The notes beneath the pieces are model-generated. The model worked only from the letters and a program-made list of their open reading frames with translations. It did no database searches and was not told the origin of the DNA. Source: an uncultured bacterium (lineage in GTDB: Bacteria > Desulfobacterota_D > UBA1144). From it: DNA of 64,000 nucleotides. The stretch is taken from contig CAJWZP010000004.1 in the NCBI GenBank assembly GCA_913050325.1, positions 1 to 64,000 of the forward strand. Reading direction: 5' to 3'. Both the position numbers and the translations under genes were made by a program. The first letter of the stretch is position 1, and every line of letters begins with the position of its first letter. Below are positions 27,233 to 37,263 of this stretch, piece by piece.

Positions 27233-28440
27233 TGTCGGATTTTCATCAAAACGGAATAATAACAACACTACATAATTTTAACAATTTATCTAAAAAAACT
27301 ATAGAAGAGGAATTGAAAAAGTTTTCTAAAAAAAGGCCTATTCATTTAATTCTTCCTTCTTTGTTTTCGGAATTAAAAAGACCTGCTCTTAAAAAAATAA
27401 TTTCGGAACTTAATAAAGTAAACTATATCAGTGAAGTAATAATTGGTCTTGATCAGGCAAATGAAAATGAATTTAAATATTCTAAAAAATTTTTTAAAAG
27501 CCTTAAGATTCCTCATACTATATTATGGAATGATGGACCAAAACTACTAAAATTAAATTCTGAACTTGAAAATATAAATCTCGCACCTAAAGAGTTTGGC
27601 AAGGGAAGGAATGTTTGGTATTGTCTTGGATATTCTATATCAACAGATAAAGCTGAAGCAATAGCAATTCATGATTGTGATATTGTCACGTACACATCGG
27701 ATATTTTATCAAAGCTTATTTACCCTATAGTTAATCCCAATTTGAATTTTGAGTTTTGTAAAGGATATTACCCTAGAGTCTATGGAAATAAAATGAGTGG
27801 AAGAGCTTCTAGACTGTTAGTAACTCCATTGATTAAATCTCTTAAAAAAATTATAGGTGAAAATGAGTATTTAGATTTTATGGATTCATTTAGATATCCA
27901 TTGGCTGGAGAATGTTCGTTTAGAAAAAGAATTTTAAGAGATTTAAAAATACCTAGCGACTGGGGTCTTGAAATAGGCATCCTCTCTGAAATGCATAGAA
28001 ATTATAGAAATAGTAAAATTTGTCAAATCGATATAGCTGATAAATATGAACACAAACACCAAGATCTCTCAGACAATGATATAAACAAAGGATTGTCAAA
28101 AATGTCAATTGATATATCAAAAACTTTTATTAGAAAACTAGCAACCCAAGGACATATTTTTTCACTAGAGACATTCAGAACCCTAAAAGCTACATATTTA
28201 AGGACAGCCCTAGATTATGTCGAAATCTATAAAAAAGATGCAATCATGAATAATATTCTTTACGATGAGCATACTGAAGAAAAAGCCGTAGATGTATTCT
28301 CCGAGAACATAATGAAAGCTGGTGAGATATATTTAGACTTACCATTAGATACTCCTTTCATCCCTACATGGAATAGAGTTGAGAGTGCAAAACCCGATTT
28401 TCTAAAAAAATTAAAAAAAGCTGTGGAATATTATAATTAA
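27232..28440 (+). CDS. Glycosyltransferase, glucosyl-3-phosphoglycerate synthase-like
   Basis: IIGLDQANENEF, GKGRNVWYCLGY, AIAIHDCDIVTYT, RYPLAGECSFRKRILRDLKIPSDWGLEIGILSEMHRN. Confidence 0.83.
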   Translation: MSDFHQNGIITTLHNFNNLSKKTIEEELKKFSKKRPIHLILPSLFSELKRPALKKIISELNKVNYISEVIIGLDQANENEFKYSKKFFKSLKIPHTILWNDGPKLLKLNSELENINLAPKEFGKGRNVWYCLGYSISTDKAEAIAIHDCDIVTYTSDILSKLIYPIVNPNLNFEFCKGYYPRVYGNKMSGRASRLLVTPLIKSLKKIIGENEYLDFMDSFRYPLAGECSFRKRILRDLKIPSDWGLEIGILSEMHRNYRNSKICQIDIADKYEHKHQDLSDNDINKGLSKMSIDISKTFIRKLATQGHIFSLETFRTLKATYLRTALDYVEIYKKDAIMNNILYDEHTEEKAVDVFSENIMKAGEIYLDLPLDTPFIPTWNRVESAKPDFLKKLKKAVEYYN

Positions 28441-30176
28441 TGGATAAAGATTTTGAAGCGGAGGTGACACTGCATTTAAAAAGAATTTATAAAGGGATTA
28501 ATATAAATAAAAAAATAGATGTATTTGCCAAAGAGCTCATAAACATTATTGGAAAAAATAAGAAGTTTAAACAACCTGAAATAGGAAAAAACCTATGGTC
28601 AGAAGATGATATTATGTTGATAGCTTATGGAAATTCAATCAACTCTCCGGGACAAGAACCTCTTAAAACATTAGGAAATTTTGCAAGTAAACACTATAAA
28701 GATTTATTCACTATAGTTCATATTCTGCCATTCTTTCCTTTTAGTTCCGATGATGGCTTTGCTGTTATGGACTATTATGAAGTTGATAAGAAGCTTGGTG
28801 ATTGGAAAGATATAAAAAAAATATCAACAGATTTTAAACTAATGAGCGACCTTGTTATAAATCATATTTCCAGTCAAAGCGAGTGGTTCAAAAATTTTTT
28901 AAAGGACAAAGGTAAAGGTAAAGACTATTTTCTTGTTGTTGACAATAAAATTGATTTAAACAAAGTGTTTAGGCCTCGTGCAAATGATATTAAAAAACCT
29001 GTAAAAATAAATGGTGTAGATAAAAGTGTTTGGTGTACATTTGGTCATGATCAGATAGATTTTGATTTTTCTAATCCGGAGGTACTAAAAGAATTTGTAT
29101 CAATTATTAAATTTTATTTAGATAATGGTGTTAAACTTTTTAGACTCGATGCAATTGCCTTCATTTGGAAACAAAAAGGTACAAGATGTATCAATTTAAA
29201 CCAAACCCATGAAATTATTAGATTATTTAGGACCCTAATTGATCATTGCTATGACGACATTGTAATTTTAACAGAGACTAATATCCTAAAAAGGGAAAAT
29301 TTAACATATTTTGGAAATTCTAATGAAGCCCATTGGATTTATAATTTTTCTCTACCCCCTATATTGATATATACAATGATTACCGGGGATTGTACAAGGC
29401 TTGTCCAATGGTCAATGACAATGCCACCTTCACAAAATGGTACAGCATATTTAAACTTTATTTCTTCACATGACGGAATTGGACTTAGACCAGCTGAAGG
29501 AATTTTAAATCAAAAAGAACTTGATCTCTTAGTGAGTTCAATTGTAAAACTGGGGGGTAAAATTTCTTCAAGGAAAACACCACAGGGAAAGTTAGCAGCA
29601 TACGAAATGAATATAACTGTTGTTGATGCACTATCAGGAGATAAGGATGGTTTTGACGAATTCTCACTCGAAAGATTTATGTGTGCCCATGCCATTATGC
29701 TCTCTTTAGAAGGAGTTCCAGCAATATATTTTAATGCACTTGTAGGAACTAAAAATGACTATATAGGTTTAGAAAAAACTAAAATGAATAGATCCATTAA
29801 CAGATTCAAATGGAAAAAAGATGAATTATCATCAATTATGGATGATAAAAATTCCCATAATTATAGAAAGTTTAATGCATTAAAAAGACTTATTTCTATT
29901 AGAAAGAACCAAAAGGCATTTCATCCAAATGCTAGCCAATTCACTTTACAGCTTAATAAAAAAATATTTGGATTTTATAGACAATCAACCGATAGAGAAC
30001 AAACAATTTTTTGCCTTAGTAACGTATCAAACAAATACCATTCCTTATCATTAATTGACTTAAATATAAAAATCAGCGGTCAATGGAAAGATCTCATCTC
30101 TGAGGATAGTTTAGAATTTGATGATAATTATTTACACTTAAAGCCCTATCAAACGGTCTGGCTTTCAAATTTATAA
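28440..30176 (+). CDS. GH13 family sugar phosphorylase (sucrose/glucosylglycerate phosphorylase type)
   Basis: HILPFFPFSSDDGFAVMDYYEVD, DLVINHISSQSEWFK, GVKLFRLDAIAFIWK, ILTETN, FISSHDGIGLRP, EGVPAIYFNALVGT. Confidence 0.87.
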   Translation: MDKDFEAEVTLHLKRIYKGININKKIDVFAKELINIIGKNKKFKQPEIGKNLWSEDDIMLIAYGNSINSPGQEPLKTLGNFASKHYKDLFTIVHILPFFPFSSDDGFAVMDYYEVDKKLGDWKDIKKISTDFKLMSDLVINHISSQSEWFKNFLKDKGKGKDYFLVVDNKIDLNKVFRPRANDIKKPVKINGVDKSVWCTFGHDQIDFDFSNPEVLKEFVSIIKFYLDNGVKLFRLDAIAFIWKQKGTRCINLNQTHEIIRLFRTLIDHCYDDIVILTETNILKRENLTYFGNSNEAHWIYNFSLPPILIYTMITGDCTRLVQWSMTMPPSQNGTAYLNFISSHDGIGLRPAEGILNQKELDLLVSSIVKLGGKISSRKTPQGKLAAYEMNITVVDALSGDKDGFDEFSLERFMCAHAIMLSLEGVPAIYFNALVGTKNDYIGLEKTKMNRSINRFKWKKDELSSIMDDKNSHNYRKFNALKRLISIRKNQKAFHPNASQFTLQLNKKIFGFYRQSTDREQTIFCLSNVSNKYHSLSLIDLNIKISGQWKDLISEDSLEFDDNYLHLKPYQTVWLSNL

Positions 30177-30219
30177 AAATTTAAACTTAATTAATAAAAT
30201 GTGTATTATTTAATAACAT

Positions 30220-31197
30220 ATGAGGATTTGCGAAGTAATTGCCGACAAAAAATATAAACGTATTTTAATAACTATTGCAGAAAAACAAGGTGCAATAGAT
30301 TATTGGTGGTCCTCTGAACTTGAAGATGGTCGTCAAATATTTACAATGGTTGTCGCAGATGATACAAGACAATCTTTAATTGATAGCATACAAGTTCTTT
30401 TTGAAAATGATAAGAAAGCTAAAATTCTAATATTGCCTGTTGATGCATCAATACCTCGACTTCAGGAATCAAAAGATACTGGATCTGAAATATCATCTAA
30501 AACTACTCGTGAAGAATTATTTGAACAAGTTACTAAAGGCGTTAACTTCAATCTGAATTACGTGTTTATGGTTATCCTCTCATCTATAGTTGCAACTATT
30601 GGTCTATCAGAAGATAATATTGCTGTTGTAGTAGGAGCAATGGTTATAGCGCCTTTGCTAGGTCCTAATCTGGCTTTATCCTTTGCTGCTACAATTGGAT
30701 CAAAAAAATTAATAATATCATCATTAAAATCTCTTTTAATGGGCATATTACTTACATTATGCGTAACATTTTCAATTTCTTTTTTTACAAATATTAATTT
30801 CTTAAGTGACGAAATAATATCAAGAACGCAAGTTGGAATTGGAGATATAGTTCTTGCATTAGCATCTGGTGCTGCTGCAGCACTTTCAATGACTACAGGT
30901 ATATCAGCATCTTTAGTTGGAGTTATGGTATCTGTGGCACTTCTCCCTCCTGCTGCTAGCTTTGCTATTTTATTAGCAAATGAAAAAATAGAATTAGCTG
31001 CTGGTGCATTAATTTTACTTTTAATAAATACAGTTTGTGTTCAAATAAGTGGAAGTCTTGCATTCTTATATCAAGGGTTTAGAGGAAGAACTTATATGGA
31101 AAGAGAAGAGGCAAAAAGTGGATTAGCAATTTTCACAATATTTTGGACAATACTGATAGCAATACTAATTACCAGTTTAATTTTTTATAAGGTGTGA
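30220..31197 (+). CDS. DUF389 / TIGR00341 family membrane protein
   Basis: LSSIVATIGLSEDNIAVVVGAMVIAPLLGPNLALSFAATIGS and GVMVSVALLPPAASFAI motifs. Confidence 0.88.
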   Translation: MRICEVIADKKYKRILITIAEKQGAIDYWWSSELEDGRQIFTMVVADDTRQSLIDSIQVLFENDKKAKILILPVDASIPRLQESKDTGSEISSKTTREELFEQVTKGVNFNLNYVFMVILSSIVATIGLSEDNIAVVVGAMVIAPLLGPNLALSFAATIGSKKLIISSLKSLLMGILLTLCVTFSISFFTNINFLSDEIISRTQVGIGDIVLALASGAAAALSMTTGISASLVGVMVSVALLPPAASFAILLANEKIELAAGALILLLINTVCVQISGSLAFLYQGFRGRTYMEREEAKSGLAIFTIFWTILIAILITSLIFYKV

Positions 31198-31200
31198 ATT

Positions 31201-31602
31201 ATGTCAGATTGGATAAACAAAATGCTCAAAGATAATTTTATAGAAGAATTAGGAATAGAACTTGAAGATATAACAAATAAAGAAAAAATTAAATTAAAGA
31301 TGATTGCAAAAAAAAAGTTGAAAGCTCCAAATGGATATATTCATGGCGGAGCTATAACTTCTCTAGCTGATACTGCTTGTGGTATAGCAACTTTTTTAAA
31401 TATTGATACAAATCAAAATTTTACAACTATTGAACTAAAGACAAATTTTATAAGCGCAGCGAAGATTAATGATGAACTAATTTGTGAAGCTATATTGATT
31501 CATAAAGGGAGAACCACACAAGTTTGGGACTCAACAGTGAGTAATGCGAACAGTAATAAAAAAGTGGCTATTATGAGATGTACGCAGTTTATTTTTGAAT
31601 AA
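31201..31602 (+). CDS. PaaI-type hotdog thioesterase
   Basis: GYIHGGAITSLADTACGIATFL...TTIELKTNFISAAK. Confidence 0.88.
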   Translation: MSDWINKMLKDNFIEELGIELEDITNKEKIKLKMIAKKKLKAPNGYIHGGAITSLADTACGIATFLNIDTNQNFTTIELKTNFISAAKINDELICEAILIHKGRTTQVWDSTVSNANSNKKVAIMRCTQFIFE

Positions 31603-31604
31603 GA

Positions 31605-32342
31605 CTATTTCTTAATTTTAATTTTTTTAAGTTTTTCTTGGGTTTCATTTATATAAAAAATATCTAAGAACTTTTCTATGGAATCATCTTGATCGATTAA
31701 GGCTGACTTATTTTTCGACCTAATTTTATCTTTCATATCCTTTATAATATTCAGATCTTTCTTTGAAAAATCTTCGATAATATTAGAAAAAAAATTCTCA
31801 TCATCATATTTGGTATCGACTAGAGATAAATTTATTGCTTGATCAACATTTAGAAGTTTTCCGCCCAGTAATATTTCTTTTGCATTTTTATTTCCAACAA
31901 CTTCTTTTAAAATTTCAATTGTAGATTCAAACAATGATAACCCAATATTAATTTCATTTAATGCAATCTTGGATTTATTATTAATCATAAACCTAAAGTC
32001 TGTGCTTAAAGCAATCATGCAACCTCCACCAGTTGCATGGCCATTAATTTTTGCTATCGTTATCTGATCTAGCAAATATATTTTTTTGCACAAATTCAAA
32101 AGTGAAATGATTATTCCCTTGACCTCATCTCTATTCTTTTCTAATAATTCAGGAATGTCTAAACCAAAAGAAAAGAATTTACTGTTTCCACCTGAAAAAA
32201 TTATAAGATTAGTATTAGCAGGAATGTTATCTAAAAAGTTATGTAATTCAGTAAGCAAGGGGAGGTTTAGTGCATTAACAGGGCTTCTTGCAAAAGAAAC
32301 CTCCACTGATTTATCGATTTGCTTAACTTCTATAAAGCTCAT
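31605..32342 (-). CDS. Enoyl-CoA hydratase/isomerase family protein
   Basis: SPVNALNLPLLTEL, FFSFGLDIPELLE, AKINGHATGGGCMIALSTDFRFM. Confidence 0.85.
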   Translation of the reverse strand: MSFIEVKQIDKSVEVSFARSPVNALNLPLLTELHNFLDNIPANTNLIIFSGGNSKFFSFGLDIPELLEKNRDEVKGIIISLLNLCKKIYLLDQITIAKINGHATGGGCMIALSTDFRFMINNKSKIALNEINIGLSLFESTIEILKEVVGNKNAKEILLGGKLLNVDQAINLSLVDTKYDDENFFSNIIEDFSKKDLNIIKDMKDKIRSKNKSALIDQDDSIEKFLDIFYINETQEKLKKIKIKK

Positions 32343-32363
32343 CCAATGATTATATATGAAAAA

Positions 32364-32549
32364 CTACATAACAAAGGAGTAAACAAGAAAAACTGTCACA
32401 AACAACACAGCAAAGTAAGAACCTAATGCATTGACTAACGGGGACATTGGCTTCATGTGTTGGTCATACAGTTTAAGATATTCAGCCTTGCTTCTCTGGA
32501 CTTTTCTTCTCATTATATACCTCTTATTACGAATATAAGTAATAATCAT
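32364..32549 (-). CDS. Small single-TM protein
   Basis: Likely start at MRRKVQRSKAEYL; one C-terminal hydrophobic helix. Confidence 0.4.
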   Translation of the reverse strand: MIITYIRNKRYIMRRKVQRSKAEYLKLYDQHMKPMSPLVNALGSYFAVLFVTVFLVYSFVM

Positions 32550-32640
32550 TTTATGTCAAGGTTTTTTATTAAATAAATACATTTTTTCTGGACATAAACA
32601 TATTATTAGTAAAAAAATCTATTTCAGTTAAATTATATGT

Positions 32641-32814
32641 ATGAGAATTTTAATAATATTTACAATTTTTTTATCTTTTACACTAACAAACGTGTCATTT
32701 GCTGGTCATTGTAGTGGCGGTCATGATAAGAAATCAGATTCTTGTTCTGAAAATTCTTATGGCGATAAAGCATCATCTTGCAGTGAAAAATCAAGCGATA
32801 GACAAGAAAGTTAG
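32641..32814 (+). CDS. Small exported Cys/His/Ser-rich peptide (57 aa; absent from ORF track)
   Basis: MRILIIFTIFLSFTLTNVSFAGHCSGGHDKKSDSCSENSYGDKASSCSEKSSDRQES*; clear signal peptide; 18 bp before azurin gene. Confidence 0.6.
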   Translation: MRILIIFTIFLSFTLTNVSFAGHCSGGHDKKSDSCSENSYGDKASSCSEKSSDRQES

Positions 32815-32832
32815 TTAAAACAGGAGATTATA

Positions 32833-33288
32833 ATGAAAAACCTTATTTTAACACCTATCTTTGCGATTTTTCTCGTAACTTTAACCCTAAATTCTTTTTC
32901 TGCAGATTGTTCGATTTCCCTAGAAGGTAACAACATGATGCAATTTTCTAGTACGCAATTAAACTTTAGTTCTTCATGCAGTGATATCACAATTAAATTT
33001 AAAAATACAAGTAATCTCGCAAAAGAGATTGCAGGTCATAATGTAGTTGTTTCTAAAGATTCTGATTTTGATGCTTTAACAAATATGGTTGATCCCTCAA
33101 ATGGCATGGATGAAGGTTTCTTACCTTCGACACCTATGGTTATTGGAAAAACACCATTTTTAGGTCCAAATGAAACTTACGATTTAAAAATATCTACGTC
33201 TAAGCTAAACTCTGGTCAAACTTACGTTTTTTGGTGTAGTTATCCTGGACATTGGGGAATAATGAAAGGCAATTTAGTATTAAACTAA
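32833..33288 (+). CDS. Azurin (type-1 copper protein)
   Basis: CSISLEGNNMMQFSSTQLNF..., EIAGHNVVVSKDSD, TYVFWCSYPGHWGIMKGNLVL copper site (H, C-x4-H-x4-M). Confidence 0.93.
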   Translation: MKNLILTPIFAIFLVTLTLNSFSADCSISLEGNNMMQFSSTQLNFSSSCSDITIKFKNTSNLAKEIAGHNVVVSKDSDFDALTNMVDPSNGMDEGFLPSTPMVIGKTPFLGPNETYDLKISTSKLNSGQTYVFWCSYPGHWGIMKGNLVLN

Positions 33289-33289
33289 T

Positions 33290-33547
33290 TTAGCTTGATA
33301 CATCAGTTGATGAAGATGCAATTATACATCTAAAATCAGCATTTAATTCATTATCATCAAAATCAACATGACATACATTGGTTTGGTGTCTTTTGCACCA
33401 AACCTGAATACCGATATCAGTAAATCCAACATCTAACTTAGAATAATCTTGTAAAGATGAAGAGTCTGTCATACCTGACTCATATTCTTTTTGACATTCT
33501 GTGCAGAGAATATAATCTCTAATATTATTTCTTAACAAATCACTCAT
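33290..33547 (-). CDS. Small protein with CxxC, unknown function
   Basis: CTECQKEYESGM and VWCKRHQTNVCHVDF. Confidence 0.5.
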   Translation of the reverse strand: MSDLLRNNIRDYILCTECQKEYESGMTDSSSLQDYSKLDVGFTDIGIQVWCKRHQTNVCHVDFDDNELNADFRCIIASSSTDVSS

Positions 33548-33591
33548 AAACTTATAAAAACTGATATACTGAATAAAACAAATGGTTTAAT

Positions 33592-33690
33592 ATGAAAGTT
33601 ATATGGATTATGCTATTTTTTATTTTTTTCACTATATATTTTGCAATAAATTATCAAGAAATATTTAATTTTTTAGGAATAAATATATAG
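33592..33690 (+). CDS. Very small hydrophobic ORF (32 aa)
   Basis: MKVIWIMLFFIFFTIYFAINYQEIFNFLGINI*; single TM. Not in ORF track. Confidence 0.25.
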   Translation: MKVIWIMLFFIFFTIYFAINYQEIFNFLGINI

Positions 33691-33729
33691 ATTCTATTAA
33701 AATAAAGTGTATTTAATAAATAATTGATT

Positions 33730-34491
33730 TTATTTTTCACTGTTTATAATTGATTTCCAATATAATATATCTCCAGTTTCACAAACAAATTGTTTCTTTA
33801 TATATTTGTTAATTGGATTAAGTACAACATTTCTAGGTTCACCAACCTGAATAATTGATCCTTCATGAATTATTGCTAGTTTATCTGCAACCTCAAGTGC
33901 ATCGTTAAAGTCATGAGATACTAATAAAGCAGTTATATTCTCATTTTTTAAAATTTGTTTAGTTTCATTTCTTAAAGAAAATTTTAATGCTCTATCTAAT
34001 GAACTAAATGGCTCATCCATTAAAATAACTCTGGGTGAAGGAGCTAATGCTCTTGCAAGTGCCACTCTTTGCTGTTCTCCACTTGAAATTTGATGGGGGA
34101 AAAAACTTTCATATTTTAATATATTAAATTTATCCATTAACTCTCTACCCCGCTTAATCTTTTCTCTCTTAGAACTATTAAGTCCAAAGCAAATATTCTC
34201 AATAATATTTAAATGGGGAAATAGAGCTCTTTCTTGGACTACCAATCCAATATTTCTTAAATGGGTTTCTGTAAAAATTTTATCATCAGCAATTGTTTCA
34301 TTTCCATACGAAATTATCCCACTATCTTGCCTATCTAAGCCAGAAATAATTCTTAATAAAGTTGTTTTCCCAGAACCAGATTCTCCAATTAAACAAGTAA
34401 TTTCGCCCTTGTTTAATTGGAGCGATAAATTTTTTAAAATTGTTTTATCAGAGTATGAAAAAGAAATTTGAGATATTTTTAAATTACTCAT
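33730..34491 (-). CDS. Iron(III) ABC transporter ATP-binding protein (FbpC-like)
   Basis: GESGSGKTTLLR, SSGEQQRVALARALAPSPRVILMDEPFSSLD; operon with permease and SBP. Confidence 0.88.
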   Translation of the reverse strand: MSNLKISQISFSYSDKTILKNLSLQLNKGEITCLIGESGSGKTTLLRIISGLDRQDSGIISYGNETIADDKIFTETHLRNIGLVVQERALFPHLNIIENICFGLNSSKREKIKRGRELMDKFNILKYESFFPHQISSGEQQRVALARALAPSPRVILMDEPFSSLDRALKFSLRNETKQILKNENITALLVSHDFNDALEVADKLAIIHEGSIIQVGEPRNVVLNPINKYIKKQFVCETGDILYWKSIINSEK

Positions 34492-36076
34492 CAGTTGTTT
34501 CCTTAATTGATTTAAAAACAAAAAATATAGGTATTAAGCATACCATGATGATTGCTATAGATGGTGCCGCTGCTTCAACCATTCTTTCATCAGCTGCATA
34601 TGTATAAGCAGAAACTGAAAGTGTGTTAAAATTAAAAGGCCTTAATATAAGAGTCATGGGTAGCTCTTTGATTACGTCAATCATAAATATTAAAATTCCC
34701 GTTAAATAACTGTTCCTCAGAAGAGGGACATGAACTTTTAATAATAATTTAATTTTGTTGTATCCCATTGTTTTTGTGACATCATCTAAATTTACTGAAA
34801 TTTTTTTCAAACCTGATTGTATACTCGAGTTTGGTAAAGCATAAAATTTAATTGAATAAGCGAAAATCAAACCAAGGACTGTTCCTATTAGAAAAACATT
34901 TAAGGATTCATCTAAAAATAAGAAAAAATTTAGAATACCAACTGACAAGACTATTCCAGGAATTCCATATCCTGATGTTATAATGTTATTTAATAAACTT
35001 AAAAATTTAGATTTATTAATTCTAAGCAAATAATTTATCAATGTACCAATAACAATACAAAACAAACCAGAAATCAATGCTAAATAAACAGAATTAAAAA
35101 TTGTATATAGTAAATTCTGATCAAAAAAAGACAATTTATAATTAATTGTCCAATATAAAAGTTGCGAAGATGGAATTAAAAACCCAAAAATAATAGGAAT
35201 TAAACAAATAGCGATTGCAACACTTTCCCATTTTCCTTTCAATTTTGTTATGGTTAAATTTTTATTACTTATTGAGTTGTTAATATAGTTTATCTTTCTT
35301 CTTGAGAATTTTTCAATAGCAATAAGAACTAAAAATATAATAAATAAATTTGCTGCGAGCTGTTTTGCAGTTGTCAGATCATACAATCCAAACCAAGCTC
35401 TAAATATCCCTGTAGTAAAAGTTGGTACAGCAAAATGTTCTACCGCTCCAAAATCTGATAAAGTTTCCATAGCTACAATCATTAATCCTGCAACAATAGC
35501 AGGACGTGTTATAGGAATTCCAATTTTAAAAAAAGTTTTTATTTTTGATAGTCCCAGTGTACGAGAAACATCAAAAATATCCCTTGATTGATTTAAAAAA
35601 GCATTATATGAGATTAAGTATATATACGGATATAGAGTTAAAGAAAAGACAATAATTGCACCACCGATATTTCTTATAGATGGAAAAAAAACATAATTAT
35701 CAGCAGTATCAAAGGCTGTTCTAATTAGCTCATTTGCTGTCCCATAACTATCGAAAAGACCTGTAAAAGAGTATGCCATTATATAGGGTGGAACAGCAAA
35801 AGGTAGAACTAATGCACAAGAAATAATTTTTTTGAATTTAAAATCACTGGTTGCAACAATCCATGCAGTTGGTACACCTAAAATAAATACACCTACAGAA
35901 ACTCCAAAGAAAAGTATAAAAGAGTTTAAGACATATTCACTTAGGACTGTATTATAAATATGAAACCAATTTTCAGAATATTCATTAAAAAGACTTAACA
36001 ATATAATTAATATCGGGATTGAGAATAGTAATGCAAAAAGTGAAATTGAAAGAACACCCAGACGATTTCCCATCAA
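34484..36076 (-). CDS. Iron(III) ABC transporter permease (FbpB-like)
   Basis: Duplicated permease domain; PPYIMAYSFTGLFD, ETLSDFGAVEHFAVPTFTTGIFRAWFGLYD. Confidence 0.9.
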   Translation of the reverse strand: MMGNRLGVLSISLFALLFSIPILIILLSLFNEYSENWFHIYNTVLSEYVLNSFILFFGVSVGVFILGVPTAWIVATSDFKFKKIISCALVLPFAVPPYIMAYSFTGLFDSYGTANELIRTAFDTADNYVFFPSIRNIGGAIIVFSLTLYPYIYLISYNAFLNQSRDIFDVSRTLGLSKIKTFFKIGIPITRPAIVAGLMIVAMETLSDFGAVEHFAVPTFTTGIFRAWFGLYDLTTAKQLAANLFIIFLVLIAIEKFSRRKINYINNSISNKNLTITKLKGKWESVAIAICLIPIIFGFLIPSSQLLYWTINYKLSFFDQNLLYTIFNSVYLALISGLFCIVIGTLINYLLRINKSKFLSLLNNIITSGYGIPGIVLSVGILNFFLFLDESLNVFLIGTVLGLIFAYSIKFYALPNSSIQSGLKKISVNLDDVTKTMGYNKIKLLLKVHVPLLRNSYLTGILIFMIDVIKELPMTLILRPFNFNTLSVSAYTYAADERMVEAAAPSIAIIMVCLIPIFFVFKSIKETTDE

Positions 36077-36148
36077 AAAAGAATAAAGGATATGTGAATA
36101 ATATCTATAAATAAAATCCCATATTGATAAGAGTAGAATTTATCTAAT

Positions 36149-37168
36149 TTATCTCCAGCCAGCTACATCCATCATCTTTACGGCTTTTGGATTCATTTCT
36201 CCAAGTACCTCAACAGGTAATGAATCTTCAACAATATTTGATCCTAATTTTTTAATAATCGGACTTGGGTCTAAATCATCTATTATAGGATATTCATAAG
36301 TATTTGAAACAATATGTCTTTGTGACTCCTCTTCAAGTAAAAACTCTAAAAATTTGATTGCATTTTTATAATTTGGAGAATTCTTTAAAATTCCACCTCC
36401 ACTTACATTTACCATTGTGCCTCTATTCTGTTGATTTGGAAATGCAACTTTTACTTTTAATGCTGATTCTCTTTGCTTCTGACCAGCTTTTCCGGAAAGC
36501 ATAATCCCAATATAATAATGGTTTACAATTGCAATATCAGCTTCACCATTTGCAACTGCCATAATTTGGGCCCTATCATTGCCCTGTGGTTTTCTGGCAA
36601 AATTACCTACAAAGTTTAACAGCCACTTTTTAGTATAATTTTCCCCATTATGATAAATTAAAGAAGATAATAATGATTGATTATAGATATTTGAAGAACT
36701 TCTTATTACAATTCTATTTTTAAATTCATCAGATGCTAGATCTTCGTAATTTATTTTACTCATTCTAAGACTATCTATTTTTTCAGGATTATAAACTATA
36801 ACTCTGTATCTTTTTGCTAATCCTATCCAATTACCATTAGAATCGACATACTTTGAATCTAGTATTTTTTTAATCTTATTAGATTTTATCTTTTGAAATA
36901 GATTATCTTTTTGAATTCTCCACAAGTTCCCTGCATCAACAGTAATAAAAATATCCGCAGGACAATTAAGGCCCTCAGACTTTATTCTTTGAATTAATGC
37001 TTTACCTTTACCAGAAACATAATTAACTTTTATTCCAGTTTTTTCTTCAAACTTATCATATAGTTCTATATCAGAGTCGTAATGTCTTGAAGTATATAAA
37101 TTGACAATTTCTTGAGAAAAAACTGATGATGTAAATAGAAAAAATAGAAAAAAATAAGATTTAAACAT
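36149..37168 (-). CDS. Iron(III) ABC transporter substrate-binding protein (FbpA/FutA-like)
   Basis: VNLYTSRHYDSDIELYDKFEEKTGIKVNYVSGKGKALIQRIKSEG...; start taken at MFKSYFF (37168) with GGTGG upstream. Confidence 0.92.
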   Translation of the reverse strand: MFKSYFFLFFLFTSSVFSQEIVNLYTSRHYDSDIELYDKFEEKTGIKVNYVSGKGKALIQRIKSEGLNCPADIFITVDAGNLWRIQKDNLFQKIKSNKIKKILDSKYVDSNGNWIGLAKRYRVIVYNPEKIDSLRMSKINYEDLASDEFKNRIVIRSSSNIYNQSLLSSLIYHNGENYTKKWLLNFVGNFARKPQGNDRAQIMAVANGEADIAIVNHYYIGIMLSGKAGQKQRESALKVKVAFPNQQNRGTMVNVSGGGILKNSPNYKNAIKFLEFLLEEESQRHIVSNTYEYPIIDDLDPSPIIKKLGSNIVEDSLPVEVLGEMNPKAVKMMDVAGWR

Positions 37169-37263
37169 AAAAGAACCACCTTTTTGATTAAAAACTTCAA
37201 TATTTACTATATCAAAGAAAAAAAATTCGTCAAAAGTTGTTAATACAATGTTAATATTTTGAT

